Program-made: the position numbers and the translations under genes
Part shown: piece by piece, positions 7,659-16,459 of the stretch
Position numbering within the stretch: the first letter of the stretch is position 1
Layout of the letters: each line of letters opens with the position of its first letter
Assembly: GCA_017414435.1 (NCBI GenBank)
Contig: JAFQMN010000002.1
Coordinates: 62,001-126,000 of the forward strand
Length of the DNA: 64,000 bases
Direction of reading: 5' to 3'
Origin: Oscillospiraceae bacterium
Lineage (GTDB): Bacteria; Bacillota; Clostridia; Oscillospirales; Ruminococcaceae
The notes under the pieces: generated by a model
Database searches by the model: none
What the model saw: only the letters and a program-made list of their open reading frames with translations
What the model was told of the DNA's origin: nothing

Positions 7659-7940
7659 ATGGGAGGATTTTTAAAGGGTTTGTGGAATAAAGCAAAAAGC
7701 ACAGGTAAATCGCTTTTAGGCAAAGCAAAAGCAGCTGGCGGCCGTTTGTTAGGAAGTCTTAAATCTAGAGGTAAGGACATAATAAACCAATTTAAAGGTG
7801 GTGGCGGTGTCTCTTTAGATTACTTAAAGCAGCAAGGAAAAGGACTCCTCGACGAAGCTAAAGGTGAAGGTAAAGGTCTTTTAGAGGAATTAAAAAACAG
7901 TGACCTCGGCAAACAATTAATGAGCTTGCTACAAGGCTAA
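7659..7940 (+). CDS. Amphipathic 11-residue-repeat protein (93 aa), unknown function
   Basis: A strong AGGGAGGG precedes the ATG. The 93 residues are almost entirely made of seven or eight imperfect 11-residue units of the form GKxLLxxxKxx (GKSLLGKAKAA, GGRLLGSLKSR, GKGLLDEAKGE, GKGLLEELKNS). The first half is strongly cationic and the second half more balanced. A glycine run (near residues 48-52) splits the halves. Eleven-residue amphipathic repeats are known in membrane-surface binding proteins and LEA-like proteins. There is no signal peptide or cysteine. The position beside the ATPase and tail cluster makes a cargo, toxin or assembly factor conceivable, but this is inference. Confidence 0.6.
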   Translation: MGGFLKGLWNKAKSTGKSLLGKAKAAGGRLLGSLKSRGKDIINQFKGGGGVSLDYLKQQGKGLLDEAKGEGKGLLEELKNSDLGKQLMSLLQG

Positions 7941-7990
7941 CTAAATTTAATTTTATTCCATGTTAATTCATTTTTAAAAATTAATTAAAC

Positions 7991-8021
7991 AGAGGCTTTC
8001 AGAATCTAACTGAAAGCCTCT
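7991..8021 (+). terminator. Hairpin terminator after the ATPase/repeat-protein unit
   Basis: Perfect 12-base stem AGAGGCTTTCAG/CTGAAAGCCTCT with a seven-base loop. The T tract is poor, so termination strength is uncertain. Confidence 0.5.
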
Positions 8022-8096
8022 AAGTGTATAAGCTAACTTTAGTAAATAAAATTTACATTTAAATTAATATAAACTTTATTAAAATAATATGCTTTC

Positions 8097-8125
8097 TTGC
8101 ATTAATTAACATACTGTGTTATAAT
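8097..8125 (+). promoter_or_regulatory. Promoter for the murA-murC-degV unit
   Basis: TTGCAT (8097-8102), 17 bases, TATAAT (8120-8125) with an extended TG. It lies about 65 bases before the murA start. Confidence 0.7.
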
Positions 8126-8190
8126 TAGCTCATTACAGATATTAAATTTTAAAGAATATAGAACAAATCTTCAAAGGAGGTTTTGTAGAT

Positions 8191-9447
8191 TTGGAATCTT
8201 TTTTAGTAAATGGTGCTAAAACACTAGTTGGTAATGTAAATATAAGTGGTGCGAAAAATGCAGCCGTGGCAATTATTCCAGCTGCATTGCTTTCAGATAC
8301 TCCTTGCATATTAGAAAACATACCAAATATTAAAGATGTTCAAATACAATTAGAAATTCTTCAAAATATTGGAGCGAAAGTCACCAAATTAGATGAAAAC
8401 ACAATCCAAATTGATCCATCTAACATTTCCTGCTCTACTATTTCATATGAAGCTGCTAAAAAAATTCGTGCTTCTTACTATTTTTTGGGCGCTCTGCTTG
8501 GCCGTTTTAATCATGCCTCTATTGCCATGCCCGGCGGTTGTAATCTTGGCGCCCGGCCAATTGACCAGCATATAAAAGGCTTTGAAGCATTGGGTGCTAA
8601 AGTTGAGTTAGAGCACGGTATGGTTAAAGCTCATGCAGAAAAACTTGTTGGCGGAAATTTATATTTTGATGTTGTCTCTGTTGGGGCAACAATCAACGTT
8701 ATGCTCGCAGCTGTTAAAGCTCAAGGCACAACCGTTTTAGAAAATGCCGCAAAAGAACCTCATGTGGTTGATGTTGCTAACTTTTTAAACTCTTTAGGGG
8801 CAGATATTTTTGGTGCTGGAACTGATATTATCAAAATAAAAGGAGTAAAGCATCTTTCTGGTCGTCAATATTCAATAATTCCAGATCAAATTGAAGCTGG
8901 CACGTTTATGCTTTGCGCTATAGCTACGCACGGTAATATAACTATAAAAAATGTAACTCCCAAACACCTTTTTGCTATAACAGAAAAAATAAAAAATTGC
9001 GGTGCTATAGTTACAGAATTTGACGATGCTGTAAGGGTGCAAATGCCAGACAGACCAATTAGTACTAAAATAAAAACCATGCCGTATCCCGGCTTCCCAA
9101 CAGATATGCAACCCCAAATAGTTGCTATGCTTTCTTTAGCTAATGGCACAAGTATTGTTACTGAAGGTGTTTGGGAGAATCGTTTTAAATATGTTAATGA
9201 ACTTTCGCGGCTTGGAGCTAAACTTCAGGTTAACGATCGTACTGTTATTGTGGAAGGTGTGGAATCGTTAAATGCCGCTCCGGTAAAAGCCACAGATTTG
9301 CGGGCTGGTGCTGCATTGTTAATTGCCGCTCTTGCTGCAAAAGGTACTACAGAAATTGAAGATATTTACCATATTGAACGCGGCTACGATAACGTTGTAG
9401 AGAAGCTTAAAAAACTTGGAGCAGATATCTTAAAAATTAATAAATGA
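8191..9447 (+). CDS. murA: UDP-N-acetylglucosamine 1-carboxyvinyltransferase
   Basis: MurA transfers enolpyruvate from PEP to UDP-GlcNAc, the first committed step of peptidoglycan synthesis in the cytoplasm. The protein has 418 residues, the normal family length. It shows the N-terminal 'ISGAKNAAVAIIPAALL' substrate-binding motif, the catalytic loop with the active cysteine in MPGGCNLGARPIDQH, and 'RAGAALLIAALAAKG' near the end. The cysteine is the residue alkylated by fosfomycin in known MurA. Translation starts at TTG with AGGAGG nine bases upstream. The stop overlaps an in-frame ATG of the next gene region, and murC follows two genes on, so this is a cell-wall operon. Confidence 0.95.
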   Translation: MESFLVNGAKTLVGNVNISGAKNAAVAIIPAALLSDTPCILENIPNIKDVQIQLEILQNIGAKVTKLDENTIQIDPSNISCSTISYEAAKKIRASYYFLGALLGRFNHASIAMPGGCNLGARPIDQHIKGFEALGAKVELEHGMVKAHAEKLVGGNLYFDVVSVGATINVMLAAVKAQGTTVLENAAKEPHVVDVANFLNSLGADIFGAGTDIIKIKGVKHLSGRQYSIIPDQIEAGTFMLCAIATHGNITIKNVTPKHLFAITEKIKNCGAIVTEFDDAVRVQMPDRPISTKIKTMPYPGFPTDMQPQIVAMLSLANGTSIVTEGVWENRFKYVNELSRLGAKLQVNDRTVIVEGVESLNAAPVKATDLRAGAALLIAALAAKGTTEIEDIYHIERGYDNVVEKLKKLGADILKINK

Positions 9448-9467
9448 TGAATAAAGAGGGTATTTTT

Positions 9468-10217
9468 GTGAGTAAACAGCTTAATTTGTTAATAATCTCC
9501 TCGTGTGTTTTGCTTGCTAGCTGCGCAAATTCAAATAATCTTTCGAATTCTAAGCAGCCGGTAATAGAGCAAGTTCAAAACAATATTAGTGAATCTAAAA
9601 CAGAAGAAGGTGAAATTTCTTTAATGCAATTTTCGGAACTAAAAGAAGGCGATACAATTGCCACAATACAAACAAGCTTGGGTAATATTACTGTTCGACT
9701 CTTCCCTGAATATGCACCAAAAGCTTGTGAAAATTTTACTAGCCTTGCAAAAAATGGCTACTACAATGGTATAACTTTTCATCGTGTAATTAATGATTTC
9801 ATGATACAAGCAGGAGATCCAACTGCTACCGGTGCAGGTGGAGAAAGCATTTGGAACAAGCCTTTTGAAGATGAATTTACTCCCAATTTGCGAAATTTTC
9901 GCGGTGCACTATCTATGGCAAACTGTGGCCCTAATACAAACGGTAGCCAGTTTTTTATTGTTCAAGCTGGTAAAAAAGCTACTGAAAACCTCGCAAATTC
10001 TCCTTTTGCACAAATCATACCCTCTAAAACGCTTGAAAAATATATTGAAGTTGGCGGCACCCCTTGGTTAGATGATCACCATACCGTTTTTGGTCAAGTT
10101 ATTGAGGGATTAGATATTGTGGACAAAATAGCTGCCGTAAAAACCGATGCAAATGCCAAACCAGTTGATGATGTTACAATAGAAAAAATAGAAATTAGTA
10201 GCTACACTAAAAATTAA
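9468..10217 (+). CDS. Cyclophilin-type peptidyl-prolyl isomerase lipoprotein
   Basis: I start the protein at the GTG at 9468 (AGAGGG seven bases upstream), which gives a clean lipoprotein signal: VSKQLNLLIISSCVLLASC, with the lipobox LASC. An ATG at 9444 overlapping the murA stop would add eight residues. The mature part is a cyclophilin domain with 'GNITVRLFPEYAPKACENFTSLAKNGYYNG', 'FHRVINDFMIQAGDP' and 'GSQFFIV', the catalytic Arg and the substrate-pocket residues being present. It catalyses cis-trans isomerisation of Xaa-Pro bonds, presumably of exported proteins at the outer face of the membrane. Its position between murA and murC may be only operon convenience. Confidence 0.9.
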   Translation: MSKQLNLLIISSCVLLASCANSNNLSNSKQPVIEQVQNNISESKTEEGEISLMQFSELKEGDTIATIQTSLGNITVRLFPEYAPKACENFTSLAKNGYYNGITFHRVINDFMIQAGDPTATGAGGESIWNKPFEDEFTPNLRNFRGALSMANCGPNTNGSQFFIVQAGKKATENLANSPFAQIIPSKTLEKYIEVGGTPWLDDHHTVFGQVIEGLDIVDKIAAVKTDANAKPVDDVTIEKIEISSYTKN

Positions 10218-10234
10218 CTTTACGGAGGTAGGCT

Positions 10235-11611
10235 ATGGATAAACTCAATTTAAATGTATCACACATCCATTTGATTGGTATAGGTGGCTCTGGCATGTAC
10301 CCAATTGTGCAGATTTTACGCGGCTTAAATTACAATATATCTGGGTCTGACGTTGAAGACGGAGCTACTCTTAATCGCGTTCGTAACCTTGGAGTAAAAG
10401 TGTATATTGGGCAATCACCCAGCAATTTAGAAGGTGCAGAACTAGTTATTTACAGTGCTGCTATATCAAAAGAAAACCCAGAACTACAAGCAGCTATCCA
10501 AAAGCAGCTAAAACTTTTTACCCGTGCAGAATTTTTAGGATTAATTTCACGGCAATATAAAAATAGCATCTGTATTTCTGGTACTCACGGAAAAACAACA
10601 ACCTCTGCTCTTTTAACACAAATCTTACTAAAAACTGGGCACAACCCCGGTGTTGTTGTCGGTGGCGTGCTGCCTCTTATTAACGGCAGCGGTTGTGTGG
10701 GAGATTTAAATACATTTGTTTGTGAAGCCTGTGAATTTTCTAATACATTTTTAAATTTAAATTCCAATATAAGTATTGTGCTCAATATCGATAACGATCA
10801 TCTAGAATTTTTTGGTTCTATGGACAACCTAATAGCTTCTTTTAAACAGTTCTGTAAACAAACCAAAAACCTTATTATTTATAACGGTGATGATAAAAAC
10901 ACAAGAACTGCTGTTTCAGATATCTCAGTTCCTAAAATATCATTCGGTTTAAATGAAGACAATGATTATTATGCTAAAAATATTACCGAATCTGGTTTTA
11001 GGCAAACTTCATTCGACCTGTTCCATAAAGCTGAAAAATTAGCAACAATAACATACCATATTCCCGGAAATCACAATGTATATAACGTTCTGGCCGCTTG
11101 CGTTGCTGCACTTTATGCTAATGTGGCTGCAAAAGAGTTGCCAAATGCTGTTTCTGAATTTTACGGTGCGGCACGGCGATTTGAAACTTTATACGAAACT
11201 CCAGAACTAGCTATTGTTGACGACTACGCACATCATCCAACAGAAATTAAAGCAACTCTTAAGGCTGCAAAACAAACCCGTTACAAAAACATCTGGGCAA
11301 TTTTTCAGCCTTTTACATATTCCCGAACAGCAGCATTGCTAAAAGATTTCGCCGATGTTTTAAAGCTAGCTGACCATTGTGTAATTACCGAAATTATGGG
11401 CGGCAGAGAAATTAACACTTTAGGTATCTGTTCACAAGATCTTGTTGATTTAATGCCAAATGCTAAATGTATTTCTAACTTCGACGATATTTGTGAATAC
11501 ATTATTAAAAATGTGCCTAAAAACACTCTGGTTATAACCTTAGGCTGTGGCAATATATACAAAGTTTCTCATAAACTCGCTCAACAACTCAAAGGAGAAA
11601 AAAATGAATAA
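10235..11611 (+). CDS. murC: UDP-N-acetylmuramate--L-alanine ligase
   Basis: MurC adds L-alanine to UDP-MurNAc with ATP in the cytoplasmic peptidoglycan pathway. The protein has 458 residues. It carries the N-terminal 'HLIGIGGSGM' nucleotide-binding turn, the Mur-ligase P-loop SGTHGKTTT, the 'NIDNDHLEFFGS' central-domain motif and the C-terminal 'DDYAHHPTEI' motif. GGAGG stands eight bases before the ATG. The last eight bases overlap the DegV gene, which may link their translation. Confidence 0.96.
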   Translation: MDKLNLNVSHIHLIGIGGSGMYPIVQILRGLNYNISGSDVEDGATLNRVRNLGVKVYIGQSPSNLEGAELVIYSAAISKENPELQAAIQKQLKLFTRAEFLGLISRQYKNSICISGTHGKTTTSALLTQILLKTGHNPGVVVGGVLPLINGSGCVGDLNTFVCEACEFSNTFLNLNSNISIVLNIDNDHLEFFGSMDNLIASFKQFCKQTKNLIIYNGDDKNTRTAVSDISVPKISFGLNEDNDYYAKNITESGFRQTSFDLFHKAEKLATITYHIPGNHNVYNVLAACVAALYANVAAKELPNAVSEFYGAARRFETLYETPELAIVDDYAHHPTEIKATLKAAKQTRYKNIWAIFQPFTYSRTAALLKDFADVLKLADHCVITEIMGGREINTLGICSQDLVDLMPNAKCISNFDDICEYIIKNVPKNTLVITLGCGNIYKVSHKLAQQLKGEKNE

Positions 11612-12461
11612 TTTTATTATAACAACTGATTGTGGTACAGATATAAATGAATATTTTTTTAAAAAATACAACATCTCTAGAATTGCTTTTCCGGTTTTTT
11701 TAAATGGGCAGCCGTACGCGAACCAAAACTATCACGACTTTTATCAGCAGATGCGAGCTAACACAGCCATTCCTTCTACTTCATTAATAAACCCAGAGGA
11801 AGCTTCTACTTTTTTAGAGAACTTTTTAGCAAGTGGAATGGATATAATTCACATTACACTCTCTTCTGGTATAACCGGTACATATAACAGTTTTTTAACT
11901 GCAGCTGAAAATCTTAAAGAAAAATATCCTAACCGCAAAATTGCTATTATAGATTCACTATGTGCTTCTGCCGGGCAAGGGCTACTTTATATAAAAGCTT
12001 TAGAGTTACAGCAAGTTGGTAAAAGTTATGATGAAGTTAACACTTGGCTTTTAAACAACCGATTAAATATTATCCATCTGTTTACTGTAGATAGCTTGTT
12101 CTACCTACAACGTACTGGGCGCGTTTCTAAAACAACTGCTATAATCGGCACTGCACTAGGTGTTAAGCCTATTATGTATGTAGACAATAACGGAAAGCTT
12201 CTTGTAAAGTCTAAAGTACGCGGCAGACGTAATTCTATTGATACTATGGTCAACTGGATTTCACAATTTTATGATAAAGCTAACAATCCGTTTATGTTTA
12301 TTGCACATGCAGATTGCGCCGAAGATGCTAATTATTTTGCTAAAGCTATTCAAAAACAATATTCTTGCGATGTTTACATGGCAGAAATATCTCCTGTAAT
12401 CGGTGCTCACAGTGGCCCTGGTACTTTGCATGTTGCATTTTATGGTTCTACACGGCCTTAA
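11604..12461 (+). CDS. DegV family fatty-acid-binding protein
   Basis: The start is the ATG at 11604, which has AAAGGAG seven bases upstream. It gives 285 residues starting MNNFIITTDCGTDI. Hallmarks of DegV/FakB proteins are the early 'TDCGTDI' segment, 'ITLSSGITGTYNSF' (the Ser/Thr loop holding the fatty-acid carboxylate), 'IDSLCASAGQG' and 'FYLQRTGRVS'. FakB proteins present exogenous fatty acids to the kinase FakA. No fakA gene is in this window. A terminator follows, and the next operon converges on it. Confidence 0.92.
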   Translation: MNNFIITTDCGTDINEYFFKKYNISRIAFPVFLNGQPYANQNYHDFYQQMRANTAIPSTSLINPEEASTFLENFLASGMDIIHITLSSGITGTYNSFLTAAENLKEKYPNRKIAIIDSLCASAGQGLLYIKALELQQVGKSYDEVNTWLLNNRLNIIHLFTVDSLFYLQRTGRVSKTTAIIGTALGVKPIMYVDNNGKLLVKSKVRGRRNSIDTMVNWISQFYDKANNPFMFIAHADCAEDANYFAKAIQKQYSCDVYMAEISPVIGAHSGPGTLHVAFYGSTRP

Positions 12462-12488
12462 TAGTTTTACTTAAAATATAAAAAACAT

Positions 12489-12520
12489 AAAATATCCACC
12501 AGCAATTGGTGGATATTTTT
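12489..12520. terminator. Bidirectional terminator between degV and the DnaI-like gene
   Basis: Stem of at least 12 bases (AAAATATCCACC/GGTGGATATTTT) with a short loop and T runs on both strands. It serves two converging operons. Confidence 0.85.
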
Positions 12521-12528
12521 AATATAAT

Positions 12529-13518
12529 CTAAAACCGTAAATGTTTTACTTGCCTAATATCGCGACCGTAGAATTTTAAAACATAATATTCCCCTAAAAG
12601 CCGTGAAGCCACTCGTTCTTCATATTGATCTACTATACGCTGACCAGAAAGATTAGTATTAATTATCGTCTGCTTTTGTTGCAGAAGCCGTGTATTTATT
12701 ATGTTATACATAGACGCTACACTAAACGAACTTATCGGTTCACTGCCAAAATCATCTATCACTAAAAGGTCGCATTTTAAAAATGAATCCATGGAATATT
12801 TACCCTGTTCATTAGAGCTAAACCTATGCTCTTCTAAATTTAATACCAATTGAACTGCAGAAATATAAACTACACTGTATCCTTTTTTCAAAACTTCTTT
12901 AACAATAGCTAAAGAAAGGTGAGTTTTGCCAAGCCCTGTGCCACCACCAAGTAATAAATTAGGTGATTCTTTTGAAAAATTTCTAGCATATTCTCTGCAA
13001 AAGTCCAAATTCTTTTTGGCTTGTTCCCGTGGTGTTACAGGTTCTTTCAACCCTGGTACCAGATTATTGTCGTAATAATCTAGCTTAAAATTATCAAAAG
13101 AAAACTTATCCAGTGGAGCTTTTATATTAAAATCTCTTGCCGCTTCATTTATCAATAATTTTTTTAAACAATCACAGAAGCCATTTACCAAATAGCCTGT
13201 ATCGTGGCATTTTTCGCAATAATATCTGCATTTAAAGTAATCTTTTGGAACTCCGTTTTCTTTAAGTAAATCATCTCTTTTTTTTTGCAATTCCAAACTC
13301 TTAAGTTTAAATTGTTTAACCTGCTCTGCAGCGCCGCCATTCGCTATTGCTTTAACCGCCAGAAGAGAAACTTCCGCAATCTCTTTACTCAGTTTGCCTA
13401 ACTCTTCAATGCTCTCAAAAATTCTTTTCTTCTTCTCTTGCACCTCTTGCTCTGCCTTGCTACGCCTATCTTCTAAAATTTTCAATGCATTTAAGAACAC
13501 TTGTTCCGAATAAACCAT
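12529..13518 (-). CDS. DnaI/DnaC-like helicase loader ATPase
   Basis: This protein has 329 residues. An N-terminal helical, coiled-coil part (about residues 10-90) is followed by a zinc-type cluster (CRYYCEKCHDTGYLVNGFC, then DC). An AAA+ domain follows with Walker A GGGTGLGKTHLS, Walker B LLVIDDFGSE and an arginine-finger-like 'ERVASRLLGEY'. This layout is that of the Firmicute DnaI/DnaC loaders, which place the replicative helicase at origins and restarted forks. The DnaD-domain gene lies directly upstream, the usual partner order. It is the last gene of the long minus-strand run. Confidence 0.9.
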   Translation of the reverse strand: MVYSEQVFLNALKILEDRRSKAEQEVQEKKKRIFESIEELGKLSKEIAEVSLLAVKAIANGGAAEQVKQFKLKSLELQKKRDDLLKENGVPKDYFKCRYYCEKCHDTGYLVNGFCDCLKKLLINEAARDFNIKAPLDKFSFDNFKLDYYDNNLVPGLKEPVTPREQAKKNLDFCREYARNFSKESPNLLLGGGTGLGKTHLSLAIVKEVLKKGYSVVYISAVQLVLNLEEHRFSSNEQGKYSMDSFLKCDLLVIDDFGSEPISSFSVASMYNIINTRLLQQKQTIINTNLSGQRIVDQYEERVASRLLGEYYVLKFYGRDIRQVKHLRF

Positions 13519-13537
13519 ATTTTTTTCTCCCTTAAAA

Positions 13538-14443
13538 TCACAGTTTATTTATATCATCTTGGCTGAGTGAAGAAAACCCCGGCTCGTTTTTATGCAATCT
13601 AAGCCTTGCTTTGCTCATTTTTAAAGCCCTTGTGGTATTTTGTTTGGTATCTAAATCTTTTACCGTTTTAATCCCATCCTTATACCAATTATTCAATATA
13701 CCATTAACATAATGCACATTTGCCTTCTCTTTTTGTAGCTTAGCAAGAGTACACGCCTCTTTTATTAAGTCCTGCCCAAATTCCATTTCAGTTTGCCAGC
13801 TTTCTATAACTGCTTTTTGCACATTGGTTAATGTTTTTATATGTAGTTCTGTTTTAATAAACGTTTGCAACTCATTTGCTTTGTTAGCTTTTTTTATGTA
13901 TTCCTCTGCCAATTCTAATGAATTTACACCTAGTTCGAACCAAATTCTAGCTTGATTTTTAATAGCTTGAGCTGATCTTTTGCCAACAGTTGCGCAATAT
14001 TTTAGCAAATAGAGAATTAATTCCGGCTGCATATCCAAATTAAGGTTAAAATCTATTACATTTAACATGTCAAATTGGTTAGGTAACCTGCCCAAAATTG
14101 CAGGCAATTGCTCTATTATAAATTTTAATTCTTTAGATTCGTTTAAAATTTGTGTGAGCTCTTTTGTTGTAAGTTTTAAATTTAAAAATTCTGCTTTAAT
14201 TTTTTTTTGTTTTTCTTTCTTTTCTAAAATTCCACGTGCTAGCCAAAATTTAAAACCCAATTCAACTTCGTGCACAGTTAAGCTTAACTTTTTAGCCAGC
14301 TCTTCTTCGGTCAACCTAGGATTTTCTAGCAATAAAAGTAAAAGTTTAAGCTGATATTCATTGCATTCCATTAAATACTGTTCCACTACATCAGATGGCA
14401 CTAAAAAACTTTTGCTGCCTAAAATACAATTTACCTCTGCCAT
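13538..14443 (-). CDS. dnaD: DnaD/DnaB-domain replication initiation protein
   Basis: This protein has 301 residues. The N-terminal 95 residues form a winged-helix-like region (NPRLTEEELAKKLSLTVHEVELGFKFWLARGIL). Later parts have the DnaD C-terminal domain pattern, which ends with 'VHYVNGILNNWYKDGIKTVKDL', matching the YxxxI/xxxW DNA-remodelling signature of DnaD and DnaB of Firmicutes. It helps recruit the helicase at the origin and during restart. A good GGAGG precedes the ATG, and the DnaI-like loader follows 19 bases downstream. Which of the dnaD or dnaB orthologues it is cannot be settled by sequence alone. Confidence 0.85.
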   Translation of the reverse strand: MAEVNCILGSKSFLVPSDVVEQYLMECNEYQLKLLLLLLENPRLTEEELAKKLSLTVHEVELGFKFWLARGILEKKEKQKKIKAEFLNLKLTTKELTQILNESKELKFIIEQLPAILGRLPNQFDMLNVIDFNLNLDMQPELILYLLKYCATVGKRSAQAIKNQARIWFELGVNSLELAEEYIKKANKANELQTFIKTELHIKTLTNVQKAVIESWQTEMEFGQDLIKEACTLAKLQKEKANVHYVNGILNNWYKDGIKTVKDLDTKQNTTRALKMSKARLRLHKNEPGFSSLSQDDINKL

Positions 14444-14455
14444 AAGACCTCCAAT

Positions 14456-14701
14456 TTAAAGCTCAAAATCCTCTTTATTAAACTGTTGCAACTTCGGCTC
14501 CGGCTTAGGAACACGTTTTAAAGGGTTATATTTAAATTTTTTGCAACTATAATCAACTTCAACAACCCCACGATTCCCACATATTAAAAACTTATTATCA
14601 GCTAGCTCGGTGGAATTGCTACAATATTTACATAAAGGTTCAATGTTTTTATCAAACAAATTCTTCCGCAAAATTCTGCTCCTCTCTTTAAAAGTTAACA
14701 T
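14456..14701 (-). CDS. Small conserved-type protein with a four-cysteine cluster
   Basis: This protein has 81 residues. The ATG overlaps the last seven bases of pyk (an ATGTTAA arrangement), so translation is probably coupled. It has CKYC near residue 24, a third cysteine in 'LICGNRG' and a fourth in 'SCKKFKYNPLKR'. The spacing fits a zinc ribbon or structural zinc site. The C-terminal tail is proline/lysine-rich. It lies between pyk and dnaD and I know no defined role for it. Confidence 0.65.
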   Translation of the reverse strand: MLTFKERSRILRKNLFDKNIEPLCKYCSNSTELADNKFLICGNRGVVEVDYSCKKFKYNPLKRVPKPEPKLQQFNKEDFEL

Positions 14702-16443
14702 TCATCAATTGCAAAAACTTCACATAAGCCCGCATCCATCTTAACAAAAGCTCCCGAAGTTAAATTTTGAATGGCGTCATTAGCTCCAACTATAATTGGA
14801 ATTTTACAGCCGTTTGCTAGTTGATTTAATTTCTCTTCTTTATTATAACTTTCTGTTACAATTCCACCTGCTATTTTAATATAATCCCCTAGCAAGTTCA
14901 AATTCAGATCCGTTACTAAAATTTCACCTGGTTGTAAACTTTCCGCTACCTCTTGCACACTTCTGCATATTCTAACTTTTCCATAACCTACCAAATCATT
15001 TACCCCTATACCAGATAAAAGTTGGTTTCCTATTGTGTATGGGCTTAAAAAAGCATTGCCACCAGAAACCGACACATTCAAACCATTCACAAGAATTATT
15101 GTATCGCCATCTTTTAATATATCTTTAGATTTTAAACTATTTATCTCTTCCAAAATCACTTGATCAACTTTTTCTGTATTTTTAACACAAACCGGTTTAA
15201 TTCCCTTCAGCATGTTCAACTGGCGGCAAACAGTGCTATCTTTAGCACATGCTATTACATCTACACTAGGGTTAAACTCTGCAATTGCTCTAGCAATTGC
15301 ACCTGTTTTTGTTAATATTAAAATCAATTCTGCATTTAAATCTTCTGCCATAACAACTGCCGCATGTGCTGTAGCTAAGGTACGGTCATAATTATTGGCA
15401 TTTTTGTATTCTATTTTTTTCAATTTATATATATCTAAATCTGCTCTGCTAACAATTCGCCCCATAACCTGCAAAGATTCAATTGGGTAATTCCCTGCCG
15501 CTGTTTCTGCCGAAAGCATTACTGCACTAGCGCCATCATACACAGCATTAGCTATATCCGTACTTTCTGCTCTAGTAGGCCTTGGGCTGCCAACCATAGA
15601 TTCTAACATTTGCGTTGCAACAATTGATGGTTTGCCTAATTTGTTTGCTACATTTATAATCTGTTTTTGTATTATAGGTAATTCTTCAAATGGTATTTCT
15701 ACACCCATATCACCTCTGGCAACCATCACTCCATCAGCAACTTCTAAAATACTTTCTATGTTATCTATACCTTCACGGTTTTCAATTTTTGCAATTATCT
15801 TTATATTAGATTGGTGTTTATTTAACAGATCTTTAAGCTCTAACACATCTAACTGCGTTCTAGTAAATGAAGAAGCAATGAAATCAAAACCTAAGTTAAT
15901 GCCAAACAGAATATCTGCGCGGTCAGTTTCATCTATAAATGGTAACGAAAGTCTTAAACTAGGGAAGTTAACTCCCTTTTTGTTAGATACAAAGCCGCCA
16001 CGAATAACTTCACAGATAACATCTGTTTCTGTCAAGTTTTTCACTTCCAGTTCAACAAGTCCATCATCTATAAAAAAGTGTGCACCTAGTTTTATATCTT
16101 GCATTATCTCTTTATAGCTCAAAGATACACGCTGTTCGTCACCTAATATATCTTCTGTAGTTAAAATAAACGTTGCTCCATTTTGCAAAAACACTTTCGA
16201 ATCTTTAAAATTACCAAGTCTCACTTCCGGGCCTTTTGTATCTAACATTGTGGCCACATTTATATCTAATTCCTTGCTAAGCTTTTTAATTATTTCAAAC
16301 ATTTCCCTGTGATCATCTAAAGTCATATGAGAAAAGTTAAAACGCGCAATATCCATCCCATTAAGAATTAATTCTCTCAACTTTTCTTCACTTTTAACTT
16401 TAGGGCCTAATGTGCAGATTATTTTTGTTTTCCTCACTGCCAA
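14695..16443 (-). CDS. pyk: Pyruvate kinase with C-terminal PEP-utiliser-like domain
   Basis: This is the last step of glycolysis, PEP plus ADP to pyruvate plus ATP. The protein has 582 residues, about 100 longer than the core enzyme. It shows 'KIICTLGPK' at the start, the 'ARFNFSH' substrate motif, the active-site stretch 'IIAKIENREGIDNI', 'VARGDMGVEIP' and 'ATQMLESM...PRPTRAE'. Residues from about 500 on (PGEILVTDLNLN, then KIPIIVGAN) form the extra PEP-mobile-like domain typical of Bacillus and Clostridia pyruvate kinases. The GTG start follows GGAGG by seven bases. Confidence 0.95.
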   Translation of the reverse strand: MAVRKTKIICTLGPKVKSEEKLRELILNGMDIARFNFSHMTLDDHREMFEIIKKLSKELDINVATMLDTKGPEVRLGNFKDSKVFLQNGATFILTTEDILGDEQRVSLSYKEIMQDIKLGAHFFIDDGLVELEVKNLTETDVICEVIRGGFVSNKKGVNFPSLRLSLPFIDETDRADILFGINLGFDFIASSFTRTQLDVLELKDLLNKHQSNIKIIAKIENREGIDNIESILEVADGVMVARGDMGVEIPFEELPIIQKQIINVANKLGKPSIVATQMLESMVGSPRPTRAESTDIANAVYDGASAVMLSAETAAGNYPIESLQVMGRIVSRADLDIYKLKKIEYKNANNYDRTLATAHAAVVMAEDLNAELILILTKTGAIARAIAEFNPSVDVIACAKDSTVCRQLNMLKGIKPVCVKNTEKVDQVILEEINSLKSKDILKDGDTIILVNGLNVSVSGGNAFLSPYTIGNQLLSGIGVNDLVGYGKVRICRSVQEVAESLQPGEILVTDLNLNLLGDYIKIAGGIVTESYNKEEKLNQLANGCKIPIIVGANDAIQNLTSGAFVKMDAGLCEVFAIDEC

Positions 16444-16459
16444 ACCTCCATTGCTAACG

